Shown: positions 33,374-43,397 of the stretch, piece by piece
Position numbering within the stretch: position 1 is the stretch's first letter
How the letters are laid out: each line of letters begins with the position of its first letter
DNA from: Thereva unica
Lineage: Eukaryota; Arthropoda; Insecta; Diptera; Therevidae
DNA: 64,000 bases
Assembly (NCBI GenBank): GCA_949987705.1
Contig: OX465281.1
Location: forward strand, 173,242,516-173,306,515
Direction of reading: 5' to 3'
Made by a program: the position numbers and the translations under genes
Notes under the pieces: generated by a model
The model's input: only the letters and a program-made list of their open reading frames with translations
The model's database searches: none
What the model was told of the DNA's origin: nothing

Positions 33374-34891
33374 GGGGTCATCCATAAATTGCGTGAGGTG
33401 ATTTTTGGGATTTTTCGACCCCCCTCCCCCCCTAATCTCACGTGAGATTTTTCAAATTTAAAAAAATCTAGTATTTACACTAAAAATACGTATTTACGGT
33501 CGTAACCACAGCAAAGTGGGCCTTTTCTTAGAATATAGAACTGCAGGAAAGGCCCTCGAATTTAAAATCCTTGTTCGTAACCGTAGTGAAATCCGATTAA
33601 AATTCACAGTGAAATTCGTGTAAAAAGTTCATCTGCGCGGAAGGGGGTGTTGGGAGCAAGATTCTATTTGAGATAACTGATAATTTGGACGCCTTGCCCT
33701 CCTCTATTCCACTCACTTTTCCGTTTGTAGTGGACTAAGGGCCTTTTTGCGGGTCAGTGTTACTTACGCTCGTACTCTGCAGCATTTGACGAGACACACG
33801 TTTGACAATCGATAACCAATTTTTGTGTAGGATTTACCCATATCTTAAGGCCCCAATTTACACACAGGTCGCCAGCAGGCCGTGGCCTGAAAGTTTTCGC
33901 CTTGAGGCCAAGTATCCCTAAACACTCACTGGCCGCCAACTGTATGGGGTAGTGATGAGCAAGACTTTTCTTGCAAATCTTCCTTTTATTGTACATTAAG
34001 CAAGACCAAAGCAGCAACAAGACAAGACAGAACAAAATAAGACTACATTGCTCATCACTAAATGCCTAAAGTCTTACAGTGGTTTTTTGCTCTTCGAAAA
34101 AGTCTTGCTAAAAGTCTTGCAAAAAGTCTTGCAGTCTTGTCTTTGTCCTGCTGAATTGTCTTTGTCCTGCAAGGCAAGACGTTTCGCTCATTACTGGGAA
34201 ACTTTTGCCCCTTAGTGATGAGCAAAAAGCCTTGCTAACCTGATCTTGCAGTCTTGACTTATCCTTGTCTTGTCTTGGTATTTCTTGGTCTTGCTAAATG
34301 TGCAAGACTAGTCTTGCTCATCACTATTATGGGGCCTGCAGTTCAAGAAAGCTGACGAAACTCGCATTTATCGTCAGTTCGGGCCTGAAGAACTGAACTT
34401 CTATTCACTAAGAATTCACACCGTATGCACTCGGAACGGAAAGCAAGGCGCGAGCTAGTCGTGAAAACCATCCACCATCGCGTTTGCGCTTTTTTGCTCT
34501 CTTGTGCTCACGGCGTGAGGCTTGAAGCTTTCGTTGGGGCCATGAGCATTTTTGCACTTGAATTAATAACCTGCTATGCTAAGCAGTCGTTTTCGCCTGT
34601 GTGTGTAGGGAATCAGGACTTTACCTACATGCCACGGCCTGTCAGACTCATCCCTCAGTTAGACTGAGTCAAGCTTAGTCGTGCCGGCTGGCCAGTAAGT
34701 CAATGGGGGTCTTTAGTGGAGAAACACATTTTACTTAATTTAACCCAATTTTCGCGCAATTTTACACTGTTTTAAAAAAAAATACGTGAGATTTGCCGAG
34801 ACCCCCCCTCTCCCACAGGTGAGATTTGGTAAGATTCGGCTCGACCCCCTCCCCCCTAAACGCCTCACGTAATTAATGGACGACCCCTAGG
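33374..34891. mobile_element. Non-autonomous TIR element (AGGGGTCATCCAT ends)
   Basis: The left end AGGGGTCATCCATAAATTGC (33374) and the right end, read inward, AGGGGTCGTCCATTAATTAC (34891) are inverted equivalents, continuing through GTGAGG and C-rich tracts (CCCCCCTCCCCCCC; CCCCCTCCCCCC). No TSD is convincing. The interior has no transposase and contains short AGTGATGAGCAA MITEs (33953-34330). Confidence 0.7.
33953..34330. mobile_element. Two or more tiny MITEs with TAGTGATGAGCAA ends
   Basis: TAGTGATGAGCAAGAC starts at 33953 and its inverse ends near 34061. A second copy runs from about 34215 to 34328. Between them lies degenerate AGTCTTGC-rich sequence ending GCTCATTACT, probably a third, older copy. 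All are built of CAAGACTTGC-like repeats. Confidence 0.75.
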
Positions 34892-34954
34892 CAATAATCG
34901 AATCTATACATAAAAACTAGAATTTTTGTAAAAAAAAACCTATTTCATTTTTTC

Positions 34955-35143
34955 AGAATGGATCACCGATTACGTTCGCATCCATTCATTAATTTCTTCA
35001 TTGATAAATCCAACGACCAAAAAGATATCAATTTTAGCCCACCCACCCCCTTCCAAAACAAAACAAAAGGAATACCCACACAGGAATCTATTTTTAGATC
35101 CGAAACTTTTGGCTTTTCTTTCAATATGCGTCAAGGGCTTTGA
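34955..35143 (+). other. Possible small terminal exon, unrecognised
   Basis: A splice acceptor-like TTTTTTCAG (34947-34955) is followed by an open frame MDHRLRSHPFINFFIDKS ... ETFGFSFNMRQGL-stop. It might be a remnant exon of the element bounded by 26803/35635. There is no family match I can name. Confidence 0.25.
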
Positions 35144-35635
35144 AATGCTTTTTTAAATTCAGGCGCAGAACTGCTTTTTTATGTTTTACTAAAAAATAAA
35201 AAAATTAAAAAAATTGTCTATTTGATAGTTATTATGCACTGATTAAAAAATAATATTATTAAACTAATGTTGAAAACCCATTCCCATTGATTTTAGAGGT
35301 TTACAACAGAAATTCGCAACCCTAAAACTCAAATCAGTGTAACTATCGCCATATAACAAACTAACGTGAAAGATGTTTGTCCATATCTACTTACTCTATA
35401 ATCAATGGCGTCCATGAGTTCACCATCAAGAGAGATGTGCTGAATTGAGCTGAATTCGATTTTTAGGTTTGAGTATTGGCTTCGACATGAATTCGTTCGT
35501 AATTTCCCCAAAATTACGAGGTTGATTTCGAAATCACAAGAGTACATGGGAAATCACATGCTTTTGAACGTGATTTTGGGCGAAATCACCAAAATAGCCG
35601 AAATCACGTAATTTCGGCTCAGTGCGAACATGGTA

Positions 35636-36955
35636 TAAAGAAAATTGTACCTTCAAATTAATTATGCAAAACACTAGCTTCTTAAAAATTTACTCTGTCA
35701 CAAATAAATTGACCCGATTGGTATTTGTTACTGAAAGTATATTAAATGGAGTATTTTTCAGTTTGGGAACAAAATAGAAATATTTGAAATAAATTAATTT
35801 AATATTTTAGTATCATTTCTCGCAGTGATTACATTTTCTGTCAATACAATATACAAATATATAAATGTGCAACAAAAGTATGCATTCACCGTAAATCGAC
35901 ACACCTATGCAAAGCAGGCCTCGTGTGAAATTGAAACCGTGATAAAAAAGGTGAACGTCGTAATTTTTAAAGATTTATGAGAAGTGAAAGTCACCAAAAT
36001 ATCAACCAAAGCTAAAAAATGTGCAAACAAGGCGCAAAATTAAAGGCATCTTTTTAGGGGTCAAGTTCAGTTAGCTGGAAGTCGCCTTTATTTTTAAGAA
36101 TTACCGGTTTTCTGGGCGAAGTACTCCAGGTCCGGGTGTGGAGATTAAATTTACTATTCTTTAAATAAATTTTAGGTTGATAAGACTTAAATTATCCCAA
36201 ATTGCATTGCAATTGCAAATTGCTTTTCGATTAATTACATTTACTTTATTGACCGCATTTCGAATGTATTCAAAATATTTGATTAAAATTTATTTAATGA
36301 AAAACCGGTTCGGTTGTGTATTTCAATTAAATTAATTTAAGAATAATTAAAAATGAAATATTAGATTACAATCAAAATCCAATAGTGTAACAATACTTCA
36401 GTAGATGTTATTTCTATTAAATATTAAATTTATCTTTTTTTTCTTGAGCAAAATGTACACCTAAATATATGCAATACGATATTGGTTATTATCTCACAGG
36501 GTGCACGGAAATCATTATATGACATAAACATTAATAAAATTAATATGAAACTGAAGGTGTTAGGTAGATTCATGGGTAATTCTAATATCAAGGGAATTAA
36601 TGTTTTAAGCCCACGTTGTTATACACTTTATATTAGCTTCACTAGTATGTAAGTAGGTAGACAAATCTTGTAACTTGGTTTTGACCCTCTTGCATATAAT
36701 CGATTAGCTCCAAATTTTGCATATACTTATGTATAGTCGACAATGCAATCTGACCATTTAGTAAAAAAATCGAGATGGTGGTTCCGCCGGCGCAAGTTGC
36801 AATTGTGCTAGAATGACCTGGGAATGAGTTTGAATTTTATCAATAATTGTGTTTGTCGTATAAGTAATTCTCCACTTGTGCCCCATCCAAGACAGAAATA
36901 ATAACCGCAATTCATGCAATGGCAAAACAGCTGGAAAAGATGGCACCTTGCTACA

Positions 36956-36956
<1 letters not shown>
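35636..36956. other. AT-rich sequence without recognised genes
   Basis: No supported ORF. A GCAATCTGACCATTTAGTAA stretch with GATGGTGGTTCCGCC near 36740-36790 resembles the diverged satellite flank seen at 26520-26560, inverted. Confidence 0.35.
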
Positions 36957-37018
<62 letters not shown>

Positions 37019-37019
37019 T
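36957..37019. repeat. (TAA)n microsatellite, about 20 units
   Basis: Perfect trinucleotide run. ORFs spanning it (poly-Ile) are artefacts. Confidence 0.97.
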
Positions 37020-37144
37020 ATATTTCAAAGAAAGTACACAAGATTTACATCTTTTAGAGTACATAATATAAGGATATAAAAGAAAGCCGGGGTCTGTTCA
37101 AGATTTCTGCTATAGCAGCTTTTAGCAGCTAATGTCATGCTTTT

Positions 37145-37576
37145 CGTCATGGAGACTATACAAAGAGAGATAACTCCGTGTTGTCACTTTTCGTTTGATT
37201 AATGAGGGCGCCACAGTCACATGTACCCCAAAAAACATGGCGGATTATATTCATCCGGTTCATGGCCAAGTCCGTTAATTATTAAAATATTTTATGTTTA
37301 CGCCTAACTTGAAAAATCAGCTTCTGATTTTTCGTATTTAACCATTTTATGGATTTTCCAATGAATTTTTATTAATTCCCAATGATTTTTTTTTGCATTT
37401 CGGCTGACAATTTTGAAGAAATCGTCGAAATGGGTAAAATTCAGCTAACTTCATGTGGGGCAAGTCAGCTTTAGGCGACATCTGCGGCCAAAAATGAACT
37501 AGAAATTTAGTTTCTGCTACGCATCAATTTCCGGTTATTTTCCCCATAAGAGTTATATCTCCTTGTATAGACTCCA
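37145..37576. mobile_element. Intact MITE, GGAGACTATACAAAGAGAG / GGAGTCTATACAAGGAGAT ends
   Basis: Terminal inverted repeats are about 25 bp. ATGCTTTTCGT occurs on both sides (37138 and 37577 region), suggesting a 10-11-bp target duplication of MULE type. It is the intact version of the copy broken at 27053-29623 and serves as its empty site. Confidence 0.78.
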
Positions 37577-37891
37577 TGCTTTTCGTGTCCAAAACAGCAG
37601 AAAAGCTGCTAACGAAGTTGCTACTTTTGTGTCCAAATTTCTAAAAAGCTGCTAATGTAGCTGCTTTTTGTTGCTCGCACTTTCGACTGCAAGCAAGAAA
37701 GCAGCTACGTAAATCATACATGTGTGTGTGTAAATGTCATTTGTCGTTTTGCCAAAATGACGTGACTCAAGTGCTGTTTTATTGGCATCAATACATATTA
37801 AATAATAAATTTAAGATTGCAACTGCACGGGCACGCTTTTTTTCTAACTGTAGGGAGAAGAATAGTTTACTCTTTACTGCATGAAATAGGA

Positions 37892-38003
37892 CGCTTTCAG
37901 TAATGCAGGATGCGTGCGCAAATGACTTATTCAGCAATTAAAGTGTGAAGCTTTCAATGACTGAATAAGTCAATTGCGCACGCATCCTGCATTACTGAAA
38001 GCG
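37892..38003. repeat. Near-perfect 112-bp hairpin (43-bp arms)
   Basis: CGCTTTCAGTAATGCAGGAT at 37892 runs 43 bp to CTTATTCAG, with the inverse from 37961 to 38003 and only one mismatch. The loop is about 26 nt. Probably a very young small MITE. Confidence 0.88.
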
Positions 38004-38149
38004 CCCATACTCATACACATACATTAACACAAAGCTATACTAGCAGCTTTTTTGCGTCCATGATATCATAGCAGCTTTTTCTTGCTTTGCTGTAATTTGA
38101 CATTCTGCTACCAAAGCAGCTTTAGCCGAAATCTTGAACAGACCCCCGA

Positions 38150-39230
38150 TTCAAGCCTCTTGGCAGATGCGCTACGGCCAATCCTAGAGAAAAAGCAAGG
38201 AACACCTGTACCTTTCCGGAGGATTTGAGGAAGGTATCATAGTCAAAATACCCAAAAAAATGGTCTTCACGTCTACTATATACTGTGGGTGAAATTCTGT
38301 CCCACATATTATTATCAAGGATAAGAGAGGCAATAAACCGAACGTTTAGAAGATATCAGCCTGGATTCAGAAAAGGCCGTGGAATGGTCTACTGGAGTAC
38401 GACCCTCCCCTTTACCTTGCTTTCATAGACTATAAGAAAGCGTTCAACTCAATTCATAGGAACTTTATATGTCGTGGCCTACCGGACAAAATAATAGAAT
38501 TAATAAAAGCTCTATACAACAATTCTAAATGCAGAGTTTTCCATAATGGAACATTATCAGACAGCTATGAGGTAAACGCGAGAATACGAATAGGATGTTT
38601 ACATTCGCCATTACTCTTTGTTATAGTATTAAACTACATCTTTGTCTGCGTTCTAGATAGTCGAGCAGGTGGCATACATTGGGGTTCGCTAGGGTCTCAA
38701 CTACGCGGATAATATCTGTTTGTTGGCCCACAGACACCAGGACCTCAAAAGCATGCTAAATGGTATCAGAAGATGGTAACAGAAAGTAGTTTAGCAGGCT
38801 TATGGCTAAACCCCAATAAAACTAAAGAAATGCCGATAATTGCAAACACCACTGAACGCACTGCGCTGAATAGCCACGACGTGGAATTGGTAAATAAATT
38901 CTGCTACTTCGGTAGAATGATTGCCGAAAACTGCGGGGCAGAAGAGGATGTCAGTTCCAGAAAAATTAAAGAACGAAACGCATATGCATGCCTGTTTCGC
39001 AAATGAAGATCAAGTACCATCATTACAAGGCGCCTACATGTTTTCATCAATTCCCACGTGTTATCCTAAAACTCCTCTGGCAAGAAAGAATTTCAAATAT
39101 AGAGCTATGTCGCCGTGCGGGACAAGAAAGGATAGACGAATAAATCAAGCGAAAGAAATGGAATTTGATTTTGCACACCTTGCGACGCGAAAACGAAAAT
39201 CTATCTAAACAGGGCCTTGACCGGAACGCG
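38150..39230 (+). pseudogene. LINE reverse transcriptase relic, multiple frameshifts
   Basis: Pieces in different frames give, in order, IDYKKAFNSIHRN (RT motif A), IRIGCLHSPLLFVIVL (motif B, normally GVRQGC..SPxLF), YADNICLLAHRHQDLKSML (motif C, YADD changed to YADN), and GLWLNPNKTKEM with VELVNKFCYFGRMIAENCGA (the KTK and YLG segments), then the connecting region DVSSRKIKERNAYACL. This is an old non-LTR ORF2 fragment with many stops and no detectable ends. Confidence 0.75.
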
Positions 39231-39756
39231 CAAGAACCCCGTAAATCTGGAAGACCTAGAACAACGTGGAGAAGTCTATTAACAGAGGACGCAACAACAG
39301 GGAGATCCTAAGTAAGTATAAGTATTTCTGAATGTAATATTTGATTTGGTAAATATAATAAATTAAAATATATATTTTTGAGAACTGAATGTACCAATTT
39401 ATTTGTCATATTTCTCAAATTAAATATGCAAAAATTCCTATTTGGTTTTTTAATGAAGATACTTGATGAAGATTAATTAAAAAAAAATTCGAGTTGATGT
39501 TATTAAAAAATACCCTTATCTAGTTTTATTTTTACTCGGGAGATGGGTGGCGTCATTCTAAAATCAAAAGGGCGACCTACACAAAATAGCGATTTACCTT
39601 TTTCTTTACATTGCTCTCGGTGTAGATACCAAATCAAAGTGTATGACGTAATAGTACAGTACGCTGTGTGACGTAAGTTTAAATGTAATATGGCGGTTAA
39701 TACAAAATGGCGGAAGACATATCATTACACGTTTTCTTGCAAAACTGATTCGCACA
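39231..39756. other. AT-rich sequence without genes
   Basis: No motifs recognised between the RT relic and the duplicated segment. Confidence 0.3.
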
Positions 39757-41707
39757 TTTTTGAAGTAAAACTTCTTTAGGGACGTTTGCTTAAAAAAATT
39801 TACATGAGAGTGAATCAATTTCATTCGTGTAACGCTCTCACACATGAAAAATCGTCAGAACTTTCGTATAACGATGGGAAAAGAGGCGGACGGGGTACAA
39901 GAGACGATGAAACTCGGGGCTGTGTGTGCAACAGTTAAAATACACTCTGCCTTACTGCACAGATTTTCTGGCATGTTAGCTACGTTGTCGCCCAGACTTT
40001 GCTTTATCTCATTATAGGAATACAAATTCACCATTCTTTAGAGGTGAATTATTTCAGATTTTTCTTGTGGTTTGGTCACTGGCTGGGCTTATGCCGCGGA
40101 CACTTTTTGGAGTTGACTGACATGTTGAAAGTGGCATATACGAGAAAAATTTTCGGCGGTGGTTTGGGTACTTAGAATACCAAAAGGGAGTGGTGAATTA
40201 AATGTGTGAGGTGCTCTTGTTTAAAATTGGCACCCACTTCCCCTTTGCAATGAGATGTGCTGGACCTTTCCCCTTTTTAAATTACAATTTTTTTAACTTG
40301 CACAAATCAACGAATCGTTTATGTCAAAACATTACACTGTTGTGAAAATCGTTCCTGATATGTTTTTTGGGTCGCTGATTACGAAAATCGGGGTCCCACA
40401 GTCTTAAAATATGGATGTCAACTTTAAATATGCTTACAAAATTCCCCTTTTTAAGTGTTTTCGCGATAATTTTAATTATAATCAAAAACAATCTAATAAA
40501 ATACATTTTTTGCAACATTTATATTCAAAAGTGGTTGATTTTTTGATAAGGGATAATAGTAAAGGGCTGAAACTATCCCTACATCGACTGAAAATATAAC
40601 GGTTTGTAAAAAATGTTTTTTCAACTTTATGCTTCGAATTCGGTTTAATCAGCCAAAACAAATTATGTTCAACTACGCCTAGAAAGAAGAATTTGAAAAA
40701 AGGTTGATTGCATATCTTTTTGCTCCCTTTAAAATTAATTGGCTCCCTAAAAGATTGTATGGGACGAAGTAATCAGGTAATTGGCTAGATGGCCATAAAG
40801 GGTGCCAATACCATACTCAAGTAGACTGGCTCTCGTTCGCGTAGGTAAAGCGGCTCGCCTAGGTAACGCTTCATTGTATGTGGTTGGCGGACTGCTTGGT
40901 AAAACAATATCTGGGTTTGGAATAGTCTATGGCGATGCGGATGCAATTTTAATGATCATGAATGTAGCGGGAGCGGAGCATGCATACAGCTGGTGACATA
41001 TCCAAGCGTACATGCGTTCAATTCGTTGATAAATAATACAGAAGTGTGTGTATTCAAATGCGACCTGACGGAATGTTCCATGAATGGAATGCATGCCACG
41101 CAAAGGTCGGACTACTTTTAACTTTTTCTGTAATGCCGCATTCGAAATAGCACACACAAGTATGCACAACAAACACATGCACCTTGCATGCACTCGTTAC
41201 TTAGATTTTCGGGCTATCTGTGAAAGCCGGGACGGAAAAAACCATGCAATTTTATGAACCTCTGAATGCAATGCATGTACGCTTGCATATGTCACCAGCT
41301 TACTTCCATGAGGCGAATGTTTAGAATTTCGTGCCTGTGGCGGTAGTATCCATGCCTGTGGCGGAAGCGTGCATACCCGTGTGGGATGCGCACTTATATG
41401 CTATACGTACTAGGTGCACCGCGTGTATGCTTTTCAGAAAATTTGCCAATAAAAATAATTTTTACTCGGTTACTTTTAGGTTTTAATGTAAATAGGAATT
41501 CATAAATATTGATATTTTCAAATAGTATTTGTATCAAGTCCGTCAGTAGATTCGTCACTATTCTTCCTGCATCTGTCGTTGGCCTGAATTTTCTCAAGCG
41601 TACTATAGATCCGACAGACTATCCACTATATCTATTGCATATTACTAGCCGTTGGGCACGAAAGTTTTACTTCTAAAGTGTGGTCTTAAGCACACTCATC
41701 TTTTTTT
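39757..41707 (+). repeat. 1.95-kb segment, inverted duplicate of 52112-54072
   Basis: The sequence is almost identical to the reverse complement of the core of the Transib-type element at 51639-54510; small ORFs are conserved letter for letter, apart from isolated changes (for example AARLG versus AARVG and HGTF versus HGRF). No transposon ends of its own are visible. It holds no ORF above 88 codons and I do not recognise a gene. Both edges fall in T-runs (around 39750 and 41701-41707). The right edge coincides with the LINE insertion site. It may be the donor locus for the captured copy. Confidence 0.88.
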
Positions 41708-41893
41708 GAGTCGCAATCGAGCAGTGAAGTGATCAAGTTGTCAGCCAGTGCTCGATCCGTAATCTCTATTTACTACCGAGACGGAATTTCTTTTAAAAAG
41801 TTCTTGATAGAAAAAGTAAAATTTTTGTGACACAATAAAAATATAAAAACAATATAATAGTAAAAGACAAAAGAAACCGGAAACCTGGAATCC

Positions 41894-43397
41894 ATGCCTC
41901 CCACGAAGCGTAAAAAACAAAAAAGAAAAAAGCCTCTTGCTAAAGATGATTTAGAATCGGACTCTAGCAGCTTCTCCAGGAACACGGAGGACGCTTGCGA
42001 TGCAATGGAAGCAGACATTCCTGCTCAAGCAGCAATAACTGTACCATCAGCAGTACATCCACCGACGAAAGCGGCTGAAAAGCATCTACACACCGACCTA
42101 ATGATGGAGTCAACAAACAATAATATATTAGACGACTGGAGCCACGTAGTGAGCCCAAAAAAAAAACCAGTAGGACAAAATGCACCTAATAAGAGTTCTA
42201 AAAATAATCCGGATACCAATGCAGACTATAATAATAGGTTCAAATTGCTGGACACTTCAACAACAGAAGATACTACAGCAGCTTCTCATCCAAACACATC
42301 TCAGCTGGGAAACAATAATAGACCAGATGTAAATTCAGGTAAGGGTGCCAATACTAATGTCAACAACAATTTAAATGAAAGCAAATCTAAATTCTGCCCA
42401 CCCATAATCATCCCCAAGGCTCACGTCGCGAACCTGAACGCGCGCCTTTTTCACTTACTACCAAGTCTGAACCATAAAATTCTTAAGACCAAGACTGGTT
42501 CGGTCAAGCTTTTCATACAAGATCCCAGTCACCATAAAATAGTGTTTGAGAAACTTAAAGTATGGAAAATACCTTGCCATACTTATACGCCTCCGGCGGA
42601 ACGGTTTATCTCTCTTATTTTAAAGGGTGTAGATTCTAGCTATGACCCAGATGAAATTAAAAATTTTATCAATTCTAATTACCCAAATATAAAAATCCGT
42701 GGAATTAAACATTTTGAAACTCCGTTCTCGCGCAAAAATGAATACTACATGGACATGTATATCCTCCAGTTTGATCCTGGCACTGATCCCCACGAAGTGG
42801 CAAAAATTAGTTATTCTCTCGCAAAAGGTGAGTTGGGAAAAGTACAAGAAAAAAGACGTTCTACAATGTCGTAATTGCCAGAATTTCGGGCATGCTGCCA
42901 GCAACTGTAACTACGCATACCGCTGCGTCAGGTGTGATGGTGAACACTTGCCGGGGTGCTGCCCTAAACCGAAAACAGATACTCCATATTGTAGAATGTG
43001 TAAGAGCACTGGGCACCCATCTAGTTTCAGAGGATGTCCGGCCTATAAGCCCCGCATACCGACTTTTAAACCGAGTAAATCAACTAGTAAAGATTTTTCT
43101 TTTAACCAGAATCAATTTCCGAGTCTCGGTGGTCACACCTTTTCTCAAAAACCTACTAGTAAATCCTATGCGGACTGCTTTAAAACCACTCAGGCCACTA
43201 AACGCTTTGATTATAAACATGAGTTCCAAGAATTTCTAACATTCTCTCAGGAGCACTTTGGCATGCCATTTGAAGAGTTAATGAGGACTGTGGTCGAGGA
43301 CTTTCTCCCGGGGTGGAGAAGTGCCAGCATCCAACAAAAGAAATCTAGCTATCTGGCCTTTTGCGTCAGTCTGGGTATGTATAGTAATGGCCCATAA
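41894..43397 (+). pseudogene. LINE ORF1 (gag-like, three zinc knuckles), one frameshift
   Basis: ATG 41894 starts MPPTKRKKQKRKKPLAKDD, a basic nuclear-localisation-like N-terminus, then an Asn-rich spacer and a conserved middle (VKLFIQDPSHHKIVFEKL ... ILKGVDSSYDPDEIKNFI) of the gag RNA-binding type. At about 42825 the frame shifts by one base into VSWEKYKKKDVLQCRNCQNF, with knuckles CRNCQNFGHAASNC, CVRCDGEHLPGCC and CRMCKSTGHPSSFRGC. The frame ends at 43395-43397. It should bind LINE RNA. The last bases overlap the ORF2 start codon by 11 nt, which suggests coupled or reinitiated translation. Confidence 0.88.

Larger units (their letters stand above)
26803..35635. mobile_element. Large TIR-bounded nest, TSD TAA (Harbinger-like ends)
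   Basis: Left end TACCATGTTCGCACTGAGCC at 26803 and its reverse complement ending at 35635 share at least 27 bp, continuing more loosely through GTGATTT-rich sequence. The 3-bp flanks are TAA on both sides, a PIF/Harbinger-type TWA target. The interior is mostly later insertions: a MITE holding a hAT-like element, a 146-bp repeat element, a solo LTR and a GGGGTC-TIR element. I see no transposase, so the original element may have been a short MITE split apart. That the two ends belong to the same insertion is inferred from ends and TSD. Confidence 0.65.
37089..38147. mobile_element. MITE with GGGGTCTGTTCAAGATTTC ends, containing a second MITE
   Basis: Left GGGGTCTGTTCAAGATTTCT (37089) and its inverse at 38120-38147 continue into GCAGCTTTTAGCAGC-like subterminal repeats. 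AGCAGCTT/AAGCTGC motifs are scattered through the interior. The inner MITE 37145-37576 is inserted about 60 bp in, and a 112-bp hairpin lies at 37892-38003. No coding sequence. Confidence 0.8.

Noticed and set aside
36876..37079. Poly-isoleucine ORF
   Set aside because: Translation of a (TAA)n microsatellite. The poly-Tyr frame at 46746-46952 is rejected for the same reason.
40324..41193. Genes in the duplicated 1.95-kb segment
   Set aside because: The small ORFs are identical in both copies simply because the DNA is nearly identical. None has a motif or sensible length.
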